The translations under genes were made by a program, and so were the position numbers. A DNA stretch of 64,000 nucleotides from Certhia americana (taxonomy: Eukaryota; Chordata; Aves; Passeriformes; Certhiidae), in NCBI GenBank assembly GCA_018697195.1, contig CM031861.1, positions 2,315,331 through 2,379,330 on the forward strand, given 5' to 3'. Below, one piece after another: positions 34,346-47,098 of this stretch (the stretch's first letter is position 1; each line of letters begins with the position of its first letter). The notes under the pieces were generated by a model. That model was given only the letters and a program-made list of their open reading frames with translations. It ran no database searches and was not told the DNA's origin.

Positions 34346-37007
34346 GGAGCTCAAGGACACAGACAGCTCCTTTTGGCAGAGCAGCCAGGCCAACCATTCC
34401 TGATTGCACTCGAGCAATGTGTTCCCTGCTGGAGCTTTCCAGCCCCACAGCCAAGCTCAGCTCTGCTGGCTGCGAGACCCTGGCCCCGCCGGGCTCGGAG
34501 CGCATCCAGCACTGCCACGCTCCCCCCTCGACTCCTCGGCAGATCTCTCTTGATGTCAAGCCACACTTGTTGGCACAAACACATCCTTTAGAGCTGCTTT
34601 CTACTACCCAATTAGAAGGCTGTCAGCAGCACGGCCATCACTCCTCCTGCAGCTTCTGACAAGCCTGGACACCGCTATGCGGCTGCTGAAGATTAAAGGA
34701 GTCTGTCCTTTGTGTTTCCCAGCGGCTGTGTGCCGGCCAGAAACTAATTCCCCTTGCCAATGGATGTGCATGTGGAACAGCTAATGGGCTCTGCAAGCCT
34801 GTCTCCCTGCCTTGTGAACAGGAACACACGCACTAAAGAACTGAGTTGTTTCAAACACGTTTCTCCCACCGAGCCGAGAGAGAGTCGCCATTCCTGAGAG
34901 CTGGAGACTCGTGGGAGTGGAGGTGTTCTCAGAAGTTACAAAAGTTCAGGAATTCTCAATTCTTTGTAATGATTCATTTAGCGGCTCCACACACCCTCTG
35001 AGACCGAGGAACGGGTGGGTGATGCTCTCACCTCCAGACTGCTGGCTCAGAGCTGCTCTGGGCTCTTTGGTGTGAAATGGGTTGAGTGACAATCCTGTAC
35101 ATTAACTTTACCACCCTACATAAAGATTACTGGGTAGTACAAAAGAAATGTTGCTTTAATCTCCTGCAGCAGCACAGAGGAGCTCGGATTTGTCAGGTGC
35201 TGGCAGCAGGAGTGATGGTTTGATGGGGAACCTGGCCTCTTCAGCATCCCAGGCTGCATCTGAGGCTGCACTTGGCCCATTAACTTCCAAATTCTGGCTG
35301 CATTACCTGACTGATGGAATATGTAGAACTGAAGCACAAGTAAAATAATTGATCACCCTTAAATCCCATCAAACTCCCTTAGAAGTGGAACAAGCGTATA
35401 CAGGGTAGTCAAAGCCATAAATTCATTTAGCATCAGATAAAGTCCACCTTCTTCCACTGGTGTAAATCTGGAGTAATTCCACTGAAGTATAATAAGGTCA
35501 GTGGAGTTGACTAGCATTAAACTAGCATCGTTGAAAATAATTTTTCAGCTATAAAGAATGAAAGATAAATGTTCTTTGAATTCCTGACCCCACTGAGAAA
35601 ATGAAATACAAGATGTGGGAACTCTTTGAAACTGATAGAAATGTCTCCGTCTCAGATCTCCCTCCGTTAATCAAAACAAGGCACTGTAATCAGCCCCGAT
35701 TCTGGGTCTATCTGTAAGGAACAAAGTGAGCTCAGAGAATTAAATCATTTAACACATTATTTCCTTCCTCATTTCAGCGCCGATTGAGCTTCTTGCACAA
35801 TTTCTGCCCCTCCTGCCCCTGCAGCTGGGTCATGCTGCAGCTGCAGGGCTGCTGCAGGGCAGGACAGTGCCCAACATCCCTCTTGACTGAGCGGATTTCT
35901 GCTTTGGGAACTTCTCCTGCAGGCTCAGAGATGTCTTCTCAGCCTTCCTGAGGTCTGATTTCCTATTTCCTTTACTACCTGCTGTGTAGGAAACTTGGGA
36001 CAGACCTAAATGGGGAATATTTGCCTGTGCTGTTACACCACCCCAGTAAAATCCTGACTGTGCAGCCACAGCTTACATCTTGGAATAATTTACGCTGAAA
36101 AACTCTTTAAGACTGTTCCCGCAGCACTGCCACTGCCAAGGCCACCACTAAACTGTGTCCCCAAGTGCCACATCCACATGGCTTTTAAATCCCCCTAGGG
36201 ATGGGAACTCCAGCCCTGTCCTGAGCAGCCTGTTCTGGAGCATCTTCTTGAGGAGTTTCTTGCTGCCTTCCTTGGGTGAAACAAAATCCAGTGGTGTTCC
36301 CCACAGCACAGTAGGGCAGAAATGACAGGCTTTAAGCTTACTCTAAGCTTATGTTTGGAGAAAGGCTGAATTATGATCTCTTTTTTTAAAAACAGCCCAC
36401 ATAGAATCACCAGACTCTCAGAATAACACTATCTACGCTGAATTCATAAACCTTGCTTAGGGTTTTTTTAGATTTTAGATTTGTTTTGTAGATTTGCAGC
36501 TTCAATTGAAGATTTTTATCAATTGTTCAGAGAATATTCTAGAGATATTTTTGTTGTTTTATGTAATATGAGATGTAATTAATAATTGCATAACCAGTAG
36601 CCTGGGCAGAGGAAAAATATTTTCCAGGTGGGATTAGTGCCCTAATATTGCACTGACAATATGAACAATAGGATGGCTTGTAATCTCAGCAACATTTTCT
36701 GTATTTTCTTCCTACCACCTTGTGGCTCTTTTAGAATGAATGACCATTCTTGTAGAATTAATGTCTACTTAAGTCATTATTTAGCTGTGAAAAAGAAACA
36801 ACTTTCATTTGAAAAGTGGGATTGGCTCTGCTTCCAGAGGGGAGTGTCCACTGAGATCCTAAAGGTACATTCTGCACTATTGCTTTTCTCTGAGCTGTTG
36901 AAAGATTTTACCAGGCTTTGTCCACTAATTGACAACATTCTGTGTTTTTGAGAACTCACCAGAGCACGAATTTCTGGCCAGACAAAAATCACCCGTCTCA
37001 GGAAAAT

Positions 37008-37069
37008 TTGGGTGGTTGGACTTGACCATCCTAAAGGTCCTTTCCAACCTAGCTGGTTCTGTGATTTTT
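37008..37069 (+). mobile_element. CR1-type LINE 3' fragment (diverged)
   Basis: GGTTGGACTTGACCATCCTA and AAGGTCCTTTCCAACCTAGC, a CR1 subfamily-like 3' end. Confidence 0.75.
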
Positions 37070-37439
37070 GTGAAGAAAACTAGAATACTATTGAAATAGG
37101 GAAAACAAAAATAAGAAACTATTTCTATTTCCAATAGATTTCCTGTTAGCTGTGCCTACAGGAAATAAGTGCCCAATAAATAGGCACTGGCTCTTAACTA
37201 AAGCACGTCGCATCCCGCGGCCGGGAACAAGCCGTGATGCTCAATTGACAACTCACTTCCTCCCCGGCGTCGTTTGGGGAAAGTGTCAAGGAGAAAAACT
37301 GTCAGGGAGGGGAATAATAATAAAAGCTGGGTGCTGTGCTGGCGGGGTTTCCTGCAGAGCTGCCTGTGCACAGATGGCTTCCTGCGATAGCTCCTCCCGG
37401 CCACTGCCGCCCGCTGCGTCCCCCCGCACACGACAGCTC

Positions 37440-37665
37440 TGGAGGCTTCATGGCCCAGCCTGGAGAAGAGAAGGCTCTGGGGAGACCTTAGAGCTCCTTC
37501 CAGGGCCTTAAAGGGGCTCAAAGAGATGGACTTTGGGCAAGGGCCTGGAGGACAGGACAAGGGGGAATGGCTTCACATTGGCAGTGGACACGGTTAGGTA
37601 GGATACTGGGCAGAAATCCTTCCCTGTGAGGGGGCTGAGGCTGCCCAGGGAAGCTGTGGGTGCCA
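37440..37665 (+). mobile_element. CR1 LINE fragment lacking the 3' end
   Basis: CAGCCTGGAGAAGAGAAGGC, TAGAGCTCCTTCCAGGGCCT, AGAAATCCTTCCCTGTGAGG and CCAGGGAAGCTGTGGGTGCC. It stops before the usual TCCCTTCCAACCC end. Confidence 0.88.
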
Positions 37666-37837
37666 AGTGGGTGGGCTCAGAAACAAAAATTCTGGGTGCT
37701 TAGATGGCTCATAAGTCCATCTCTTGCAAGTCTTTCCTCTTTAAAGGCTAACATTTACAGCAATATTGGAGATAAAGGAGAATGTCTGACAGTTTCCTGC
37801 CAAAATCAGCAGCAGCAGCCAGCTTGTCTCGAGATGT

Positions 37838-37935
37838 TCATAGAATCCTGGAATGCTGTGGGTTGGAAAGGACCTTTAAGTCGAACCTTCTGCCATAGGC
37901 AGGGATACCTTCCACAGCCAGGGCTGCTCCAGTTG
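37838..37935 (-). mobile_element. CR1 LINE 3' fragment
   Basis: TTCATAGAATCCTGGAATGC, GTGGGTTGGAAAGGACCTTT, then GCAGGGATACCTTCCA. It lies 170 bases from a CR1 piece of the opposite orientation. Confidence 0.88.
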
Positions 37936-39364
37936 CCGGTGAACATTTGGATCACTATTTACCAATACCATTTCATCTTTAATAAGTTTGGTGGGTTATG
38001 AAATTACTTCCGAGGTCAGTGTGCCAAGGTGTAGTGCCTAGGCTGGAGAAGTTTCTTTGTTCCACCAGTTACTCCTCTGGTAACTTGGCCATAGAATTTA
38101 TCTTGATATTCCTGCAGCAAGTGCATGTTCCATTAACTTTGTGACAAACGTGATGGTGTGTATGAAAATACTGAAAAGCTTGAAAACTAATGTAAAACCA
38201 GGAAATCAACCCTGATTTTCATTGGGGAGGGGGTGGGGAACCACAGTCTTGCTGGGTATGGCTCCAGCAAGGAATTTTTCATTCTTTATGAAGGCCTGAT
38301 TTTTCTTCATTCCAAAGCTTTATTTTGTGTGACTATGAATGATTGTATGATTGCCTGAGAGATGGAGAGACAAACATCTGCCAGGGACAACCTCTCCCGA
38401 CTTCCTTCCCAATGTTTACCTCAATCACCTTTTGCCTGTACTGGCTCAAATCTCACCCAACTTACCAAAAACTTGGGGCAGCTGGAATTTCTGGCAGGTA
38501 TCACTAAGCACACATTTATAATAAATCATAACACTCATTTTTTCACTTCCTTTCCCTGAAATTTTTAGTTTTCTAACAAGCTGTCTGCTTCCCTTTAATT
38601 ACACAGACAAACCTCCACCTCCAGCATCCACACTGGACTCTTTTACAACCACAATATTTATTGCTAACTGACCCATGGAACCTATTCAGCATATAACCCT
38701 CTTTTTTTTTTTTTTCCTTTTTTGACCACAATCCATTTCCCCTATGTGCATGTTTCTCTGGCTCCCTGTATCTCATCCCATCCCATTAGCTCTTGGTGCT
38801 GAATAGCCTGTTCCAGGACATCAAACTTTAATTTAAACAGAAGATGATCAATAAGCTTAGCAAATTGCCTATGGCAACATCAGCAGTTTGAATCAAAGGG
38901 TTTTATAGGTAATTTAAAGGGTGTCCTCGCTCACCCCCACCATGTGGTAGGTACCTATTGCTTGCTTTGCCAAGAACAGCTCAGCTGGCTGAACACGAGG
39001 AAGAAGATCTTCTCCTCCACAGCTGAGCTGGGAAATGGCACAGAGCATCCATTCTGGATGCTTTTGAAAGTGTGTTTTGAAACCACAGTAGACAGGGCAT
39101 GTCAGGAGGGGGGAAAAAAGCCTAACTTGCAAGACTTGTTAAAAGACCCTGACAAACCAGAGCTTAGAATCAATGGCAGCACTAAAGAAACAGAGATGCA
39201 AAAGGAAAATGAACACACCCATCAATCCAACCCTCCCCTGTGGTGCTAGGGCTTGGGACCACCATGTTTTCACCTGAGGCAGGAGAAACCATCATTTAAT
39301 CTTTCCCTAAAATCTCTGCAGTTTGATTTCCAGACACGCTGGCAGCCTTTGACCTGACACCTGG

Positions 39365-39660
39365 AATCACAGGATAACAGAATGGTTTAGCTTTGAAGGC
39401 ACCTTAAAGACCACGACCTTAAAAACCATCTCATTCCAACCTCCCTGCCATGGAACATTTTCTGCTCTCCCAGATTGCTCCAAGCCCCATCCAACCTGGC
39501 CTTGGACACTTCTAGGATGGGAAAACCACAGCTTCTCTGGGCACCCTGTGCCAGGGCCTCACCACTCTCACAGGGAAGAATTTCTTCCTCATATCTAAAC
39601 TCACCCTCTCTCATTTTAAAACCATTCCCCTTCTCCCATCTCTCCATGACCCTGGAAAAA
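39365..39660 (-). mobile_element. CR1 LINE 3' fragment
   Basis: CACAGGATAACAGAATGGTT at the left, then CR1 tail blocks through CATCCAACCTGGCCTTGGAC, CACAGCTTCTCTGGGCACCC and CATCTCCATGACCCT-type sequence. About 300 bases, the longest minus-strand copy here. Confidence 0.9.
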
Positions 39661-40927
39661 AAGACGATCTTCTTCAGGATCCTTGTGGTAGGAAAGGGAA
39701 TTTTTTTGGCAGTGGGTAGCAGCAGCAAATATGTCTGGCCTGTTTCAGACACACAAACATTACTTAGGAGCACGGGGGGCCCAAAAGGCCATTGTGAGAG
39801 GGGATATATGGCTCTAAAGGCACTTAGCTCCTAGCTGGCTCTGGGTCGGAAATTACACAATGGATGTTGAAATGCTGGCTTGTTGAAAAGTTGTCATTCG
39901 AGTAATGGATGCTTTATTTCCTGTTTTTGCTGAAAGCTAAAGCGAAACATAATTAGCAAGCGAGAAAGCAACCTTGGCAGCCAAACAAAAAAAGCACATT
40001 TTGGGCGCCTGAGCCAATTAAAATTGTTTATGTAGCTCACGAACAATATTTTCCTCCAAATCATTAAAACAGAGAATTCATCATAACACAGCCAGGCCTG
40101 GTGCTCCCAGCCCTACTCCTGTGCCAGGCTGTCAGCTCCCAAGGATGGGCTGAGGCCATGCTGTGATGTCCAGGATGCTTTTAGGGATCAAAGAGAAAAG
40201 GCTTGGGACTTGAAGGGGAATGCTCAAGCTTCCGTTTCTTTTGGGTTTGGGATAGTCTTGTGCATAAGGAAACTTTAATTTGCCTTGGAGATTGGAATGC
40301 CTATTAATTATAAATTTAAAATCTCTTTTTTTCAGTGCTTTTTTTTCTCTAAAATCAGAGTTCAAGGACCCCCCACTATTCTTTTTGAGTCCCTGCCCTG
40401 CTTGATTCTCATGTGGATGCCCAGAGATTGTTTCTGATGATGTAAAGTCTGGCTTCTCTTCTTGCTACATGAGAAAATAATTCTAATAATTTAGGAAAGA
40501 AACAGCGGATGGACAAACATTCCTGCTCTTTAGGATGATGCCCATCTGCTCCCCTTGTAACAAATCGTTGTGCTTTCCATGTGAATTCTCAGCTTTCATT
40601 CCTGGAGGTGAGGTCGTTTCACACGAAATATTTTAGTGCTTTTTTATGAATTGGCCCACTTTATTGTTTTGCTTGCTTCTGAAGCAAAATTAAATCTGGT
40701 TGTGAAAATTATCACCCCCCTTCAGTGAAAATTATACATGTCCTGAAATAAAAAGCAAAAGGGAATGGGTTGATACAGAGGAACAATTTCACTCACCAAG
40801 CAATAAAGATTAAGTGCATACACTCACCAAATTACTGCTGTGTCTAGACATGCCCAAAGTTGTGTTTTTCTGTAAATCTGTTTTGCTTGTAACTTTTGTT
40901 TTTGCTTGCTGCCTATTTCTGGCTGTG

Positions 40928-40963
40928 TTTTGGGGGGGTGTGGTGTGGTGTGGTGTGTGTGTT
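40928..40963. repeat. GTGTG-rich simple repeat
   Basis: Run of G followed by repeated GTGTG units; microsatellite-like. Confidence 0.85.
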
Positions 40964-41259
40964 TATGTTACCGAGCATCGTCCGCTTTGTTCCGAGACTT
41001 TCAGAAGGAAAAATGGATTGGGCGTGATGTGCCCTGGGAATGTTCTCCAAACAAAGCTCTGGGTGGGTGTTCAGGCTGTTTTGACTTGCCCTCGGTGAAA
41101 AGTCGAGAGCATTTTGTTAGTGGAGTCATGGATGGAAGCTGCTAGGAGCAGAATTCCTGGGCTCAGGCTCTGATCCCCACTGGGCCAAAGGGATAAAAAT
41201 GCTCCTTGTTATTTCCAGTGCAGAAGTTCTTGTGCTCAAGCACAGGTCATGGATCTGTA

Positions 41260-41455
41260 ATTCAGGAATGGTTTGGGTTGGAAAGGACCTTAAAGCTCAT
41301 CTTGTCCAACCAATCAGCAGGGACATCTTCAACTAGACCAGGCTGTTCAGAGTCCCATTCAACTTTGCCTCGAGTGTTTCCAGGGATGGGGTATCCACCA
41401 CCTCTCTGGGCAATCTGTGCTGGTGCCTCACCACCCTCACAGGGAAAAGTCCATA
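41260..41455 (-). mobile_element. CR1 LINE 3' fragment
   Basis: TTCAGGAATGGTTTGGGTTG, GAAAGGACCTTAAAGCTCAT, then CR1 tail blocks up to CTCACAGGGAAAAGTCC. Confidence 0.9.
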
Positions 41456-43017
41456 AATACACAAACCCGGGTGAGGGCAGGAATTAACCACATGTCCAGA
41501 AACAACAAAAAGGCAAGGTCTTCCTGGTGAGAGTCACTGTGGAGGACACCAGGCACTCCTGGGGCCGTCATGGCACTTTTGCAGGCACACTAGCACAGGT
41601 GAAATTTAACAGTTTTCCTCTGTAAGAGTGCTGAGCATAAAATTAGTAGCCGAACGTAATGTGCATGGTCTCACCTGATCAAACAAGATTTTTTTCCCAT
41701 GAGATGTTTTAGCCCTGAGTGGGTTTTCTTTGACAAATGCCTCTCACTGAAACTGTCTGTGCTGGGGTAGAGAAAGGGGCAGCCTGGTAAGGCCATGATA
41801 TCCTACAACCCACTCAGAATGAAACAATTGCTTGCCTCAAAGGCAACTATTTGGTCAAATCGTTGCTATTGTGAAGTTGGGGGTTTGGTGTTGCTGTCAT
41901 TGTGGCATTAATACACTGAGAAATTCAGATAGTTTATCAGCATCCATTAAGGAATGGGAGGAAATTGGGACAAAAGCCTGCTGTTTATTCAAGGTTGTGT
42001 TTTATTTATCCTCTGGCTTTTAAAAGCCTCTTATTTTATGTGCCTTCTGGGCACACAGGCTTTAGTTTAAAAACATCACCACTAAAACAAACAACCAAAC
42101 TGACAAAAGTCGTTTTGGGGCAAGCAGCTGAGATGTAAAAGCAGCTCAGCACTCGAAGTACCCCTTGAGGTAAAAACTCTCTGCTGAGGTCTGAAGGACC
42201 ATGACCCCTGGATCAGACCAAATGGGGAAATCATGACTCCTGGCAGAGCAGATGTTCCTACTTGGGCTCTTCAGACTTTTATCTGTGAGTTCTGAGCAGC
42301 CCAGGCTCCTGCCAGGGAGGTTGGGAGGATGGGGAGGGTGGGGGATACGATCACATCCTTGTGTGTCCAGACTCCAACTCATCCAGGGGCTCAATTAAGC
42401 ACTGAGGATTTCCATGTTTAATAGAGGGGGGAAAAACAGACAGGAAAAACAGAGACCAAAGGACAAATATTTCTATTTCTGGGGACACATGATAAGCATA
42501 AAACGTTGGGACCTTTCTTGCTGATACCAACTGATTTTCCAGCCTATTCTCTGAGAGCTCAAGGTTCATGTATTGTCCTTTTTGCTACCCATGGTTAAAC
42601 TCAACAAACAGCAAAATAATGAAACATTCCAAAATGATTTACTGACAGAATTTTTTGTTTTCTGCTTTATTCCTTCCTTTCCCCTCCACTGGGGATTGTC
42701 AGAAGGTCTGTGCTGAAGGCAGACTCAGCCCAGCAAGCAGAGCTGTTAAAATGCTCCTTCAGGAGAATTTGTTCTCACAGATTTCACAGTTTCTCCTTCA
42801 GCACCACCCCACTTTCCCTGACCACCTGACTCTGAAATCCTCACCTGTGGTCCAGCAATATGGGAAATCCTTTCCGACCTGCCTTCCCTTTTCTCCCTGG
42901 CCATCTCTTCTAGTTGGATTCTGTGTTGTTACCAAATTCAATCTTTCTATTTCCTTTTGTAACACATGCTGAGCTCTGTAACCCAGGTGTAAGTTCTGTG
43001 CATGCTGTGGCCGTGTT

Positions 43018-43068
43018 CATGGATGGATGGATGGATGGATGGATGGATAGATGGATGGATAGATGGAG
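43018..43068. repeat. (ATGG)n microsatellite
   Basis: About twelve tetramers with two ATAG interruptions. Confidence 0.95.
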
Positions 43069-43639
43069 GTCCTGCTCAATGAAATTATATTGATGGATGA
43101 AATTAATTTGTCTTGCCACTTTGGACAGGGTTAAAAGGCCATTATGGCGAGTAGTTGTATAGAAGAACCAACGTAACACCCACCACTGCTCCTGTGTGTA
43201 TTCACATGTGTTGGGGGAAAGCTATTTTTAGAAAGAATTTCCAAGGGAGGTAACCTGAGTGGGAATAAAGAGCAGGAAGGGCGTCACCCAAGGATCTTCA
43301 TCGTTTTTCTGCTCTAGGGCAGTTCTTCCCCCTTGACTAACGTTGCTCCCAAATTGGGAGCAAACTCAGGGAAGGGATGGCACCAGTCTGCAAAACTTGG
43401 GAGGAAGTTTTTCCCCCCTGCCCCGTCCTTGCACACAACAAGAGTTTTTGATGTCCTGTTGAGGAAACACAGCAATGTTTGGAGAAGCCAAAAAGGGAGG
43501 CAAAGAGGAACCAGGGATCTTTGAAAATGCTTTGGCTACCAAAAACCAAAAAAACCCCCAAGTCCTACGCTGCTTTTTTTCTGTGCTCGGAGGGGAGGGA
43601 GCAGCAGCCAATTGCATTATAGCACTGCTGATTACTTAT

Positions 43640-43836
43640 GATTCCCTTCCTGTGAGGACAGGCCCTGATGTGTTGTTTTTTGATAACACTGGCTCCTTTA
43701 GAGCAATAACCCTGGTACAGTTTCCTGCCTAATCGGAGAGCAATTACTGTACCTCAAAAGGGAAAACGTTGAGAAGGGCCCGGGTTGAGCTCGGAAGTGA
43801 TAACAGGAACATTTTCTTTCTAAGCCGTGGTTAGAC
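43640..43836. promoter_or_regulatory. ETS-GATA-RUNX motif cluster, candidate LMO2 enhancer
   Basis: Holds CTTCCTGT (ETS, minus, 43646-43653), GGAAGTG (ETS, 43793-43799) overlapping GATAA (43799-43803), AGGAA (43805-43809) and CCGTGGTTAG (RUNX, 43825-43834). The last four lie within 42 bases. It is about 18 kb upstream of the LMO2 start; enhancer function is inferred. Confidence 0.4.
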
Positions 43837-44517
43837 TTGGGCTCATTCGAGCATCTCCCTTGGCAATACGTGACAAAAATCAAAGGGAAAGGAGAGTCTG
43901 AGGGCTGTTCTTGTCTGCCGTGTTCCTTTAGGATCAGATCCCCTGGTGCTTGCGTGGCTGGGAAGCGTTGATGTCCATCAGTTGTGAGAGGACATGGAAT
44001 CTTTTCCCTCTAGGCCCTTACTCTGAATTTTCTGTAGTTTAGGAGCGAACCGTTTTGCTATTACTGATCTCTGACCTGTGTTAATTGACCTGGTGGCCTT
44101 GTCCTGGTGGTCACTGGTGGCAGGTGACCACGTCCAGAAGGAGAAGGCTGCACTGCCATGGTTTGCAGAGGTGTTATTGCCCTTTAGCAAATTAATTTGC
44201 CAAACCTCTATGGGAACAAAAATCAGAGTTTGAAGGGGTTGACAGGTTATTCCAGCAGAGTGATGTAGCCAAAGACAGCGGTTTAGAAAAGGCACTGGCA
44301 AGTGAAACATTTTTTGGGGGAAAAAGCAGTTTCTGCTTGGATTCCTGCCGTTTCTCTGGTGCTCCAGTGCTTTCCCTAGGACTCATGGCCTCGGGCATTT
44401 CCACCTAAGGCTGAGGCTGTGCCTTGGACCTCCTCTGTGCAGCAGTCCCTGGCTACAAAGGGTGTGTGCCTGTGGCAGAGAAGCGCTATCGCCCTGGAGT
44501 CGAGCAGGGAGAGGAAA

Positions 44518-44528
44518 TGACTCAGTCA
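44518..44528. promoter_or_regulatory. AP-1 / NF-E2 type site
   Basis: TGACTCAGTCA, a TGACTCA site with an overlapping second half site, in the same unique block as the ETS-GATA-RUNX cluster. Motif-only evidence. Confidence 0.35.
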
Positions 44529-45260
44529 TCAAAAGGCCCTCCTTCCTCAGGGAACTGTCCTTAATCAGTATTATCCCGTTACAATAATACCATTTCAGAA
44601 GGACTGGGAACCAGAGCACTTGCGTAGCCATGTAAACTGCTTCCTGTATTTGCCAAACAAAACAGCATTCAGCAATTAATAGAATTTAGCTATTAGTGCT
44701 GCCATGATAAAACAACAACCCTGGCTGTTCATCCTGCAGAACATTTGGTGCAATCCCTCCCGCAGGAAAAGTCCTTTTCTTTTGGCTCAATGTTACCTGC
44801 CACTCCAGGAGAGAATAAATAAGAATAAACAAGATTTGTGGCATTTCGCTTGGCTGGAAGTGTCATAGCCATGGAAATTGTCCTCATTACCCTTGCAAGA
44901 GCTACTGCAAAGCTTCCTCCTGGGATGCCCTGATTAGTCATTGCTTTAGTATTAAGCTGGGATACTTTGTGCTGCTTGCCAGGGATCCTGTGCAATCTCT
45001 ACCTTTTGGTGCCTGACAACAGGCAGCTCCCCAAACTGGAGGTGGGTCCCGCAGAGCTGTGCTGGCCCTAATTACCTCTGATTAGACACAGCCACAGCTG
45101 GGCAGCAGGCTGGCAACAAACGGCCCCTTTTGTTCTCCTTGGGTCTGACAGGGGAGCAGCTCATGGTGTGGGAAGAAAAGGCCACTTGTGACCTGCTCTG
45201 CCCTCGCCAGCTCTGCCCACCACAGCCTGAGTGCAGGGGGCCTCAAGTTCCACTCAGTCC

Positions 45261-45535
45261 CAGAAGGGTTCAACTGGGAAGGGATCTCAAAGACCACCCA
45301 GCTCCAGGGCAGGGACACCTCCCACTATCCCAGGCTGCTCCAAGCCCCTTCCAACCCGGTCTTGGACACTTCCAGGGATAGGGCATCCCCTGCTTCTCTG
45401 GGCAACCTGTTCCAGGGCCTCCCCACCCTCACAGGGATGCTTTTCTTCCCAATACCCAATTTAAACTCCCATTTTAAAACCATTTCCCCTTCCCCCATCA
45501 CTCCATACCCTTGCTCAAAGTCGCTCTCTGAAAAT
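45261..45535 (-). mobile_element. CR1 LINE 3' fragment
   Basis: GGTTCAACTGGGAAGGGATC, CACTATCCCAGGCTGCTCCA, TCTGGGCAACCTGTTCCAGG and CCATTTTAAAACCATTTCCC; the 3' octamers are missing. Confidence 0.9.
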
Positions 45536-46839
45536 CATGAATGAAAAGCATCCTTGCATGAGTTAATTTGGATGTGGGAGTTTTCAAATATGAAAAGGAA
45601 TCGCCACTGACATGTGAAAAACCTACCGAGTGAAACTTGAAAGCTGCCTTTTTTTTTTTTTTCCTGACAATGCAAAAAAGAGATTGAATATATCACTCAG
45701 CAAGTGATTTGACAAAAAAAGAATCATTCAGGATGCCCAGTTACCCAGGATGACTTTGCTGGTGTGGGCTTTACTCCTGAGAATGAATTAGCTGATAATC
45801 AAACAGACTGGGCATGGGCATTTCCACATGCTTTGCTTTTAAGCTTTGCAAATGCACACGGATTAGAATAAGAATAGAGCAGAAGAAGAGAACGTGGCTC
45901 TTTGCTTTTCTTGGAAATGTGGGCTACAAACTTTTAGCATCTGCCTCCACTGGTCTCTAGTTATTGGGAATAATAAAGTTTGAACACTGGGTCTTCTCAT
46001 CACAAGGACTGGTCTGAAAAAATTTCCCTTGAAGTATTCTGTATACAAGATGTGTGCTGAGCAAAACAAACCCCATTCCGTGTCTGAATTCAAACTGCAG
46101 AGCAAAAAGAGAGAGAGAGATGGTACCAACATAACCCTTGTGAGACATGACTAATCACAAGAAGTGACAAAAATTAATCATTTTCATAGAACTGCCAGCA
46201 AGGGCCCAGAGCTCCTGCTGAGCCACCACCCTTTACCTGACTTTGAGTCAGAACTTGACAGAAACAAAGGTTAAAATTCTTCTCTGCATTGGATAAGGTG
46301 GCTTGGGAACACAGCAATGGATTTTTGGGAGCATTTGGGAGTTTACTTAAATCACTGAAATCAAAGGGTTCTTTCCTCTGGCTCTCTGTTAGAAAATAAA
46401 ACTGATTTGGAGAGAAGAGATTATCTTTGAAGGACTCAGGAGATGTTAATTCAGCTCTTGGCTGTGCCAGAGGCTCCCATGGCATTCTTGGGAAGACTGC
46501 CTTGTGTGCCTCTGGAAGTTTTCCATTTGCACAGTAAAATGCTGCTGCTTCCTTCTCAGCACCTTCTGCCTGCCTCGTCCTTGGGAAGTGTTTGTGTAGG
46601 ATCCAACCCAGACCTGTGTTTGCACAGCATCCATCACACTGCAGTCCCAGCTGAGGTGGGATCACAAAGGACACTGGAATGGATGATTTGGTGGGAAGAA
46701 CATCAATTAGGAAATATTATTTCCAAAGTGAGCAGTTCAACCAGAGGAAAAACATTCAAATATTTTGTACTGCACTAAGACTTAATTTTAAATCCTTGAG
46801 TCATTTTGGGGTCACTTGCTGTGCTGGAGATAAAAAATA

Positions 46840-47098
46840 AGAGACAAATTAAACTGAAAGAGGAGAGATTTTGGTCAGAAGTTAGGAAGGAATTGTTCCC
46901 TGTGAGATGCTGAGGCCCCAGCACAGGGTGCCCAAGGAAGCTGAGGCTTCCCCATCCCTGGAAGTGTTCCAGGCCAGGTTGGAAGGGGCTTGGAGCAGCC
47001 TGGGATAGTGGAAAGTGTCTCTGCCCATGGCAGGAGGTGGGCATGGGATGAATTTTAGGGTCCCTTCCAACCCAAAGCAGTCTATGACTCTGTTAGCC
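46840..47098 (+). mobile_element. CR1 LINE 3' fragment
   Basis: GAAGTTAGGAAGGAATTGTT, CAGGTTGGAAGGGGCTTGGA, ending CCCTTCCAACCCAAAGCAGT and CTATGACTCTG. Confidence 0.92.

Larger units (their letters stand above)
26721..43559. other. LMO2 upstream intergenic region, proximal half
   Basis: No gene recognised. Besides the CR1 fragments and simple repeats listed, 27240-27780, 35640-35790 and 39835-40090 are unique AT-rich stretches that could be conserved non-coding elements. A TATG/TA-rich patch lies at 31697-31760. No open frame here shows a protein family signature. Confidence 0.6.
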
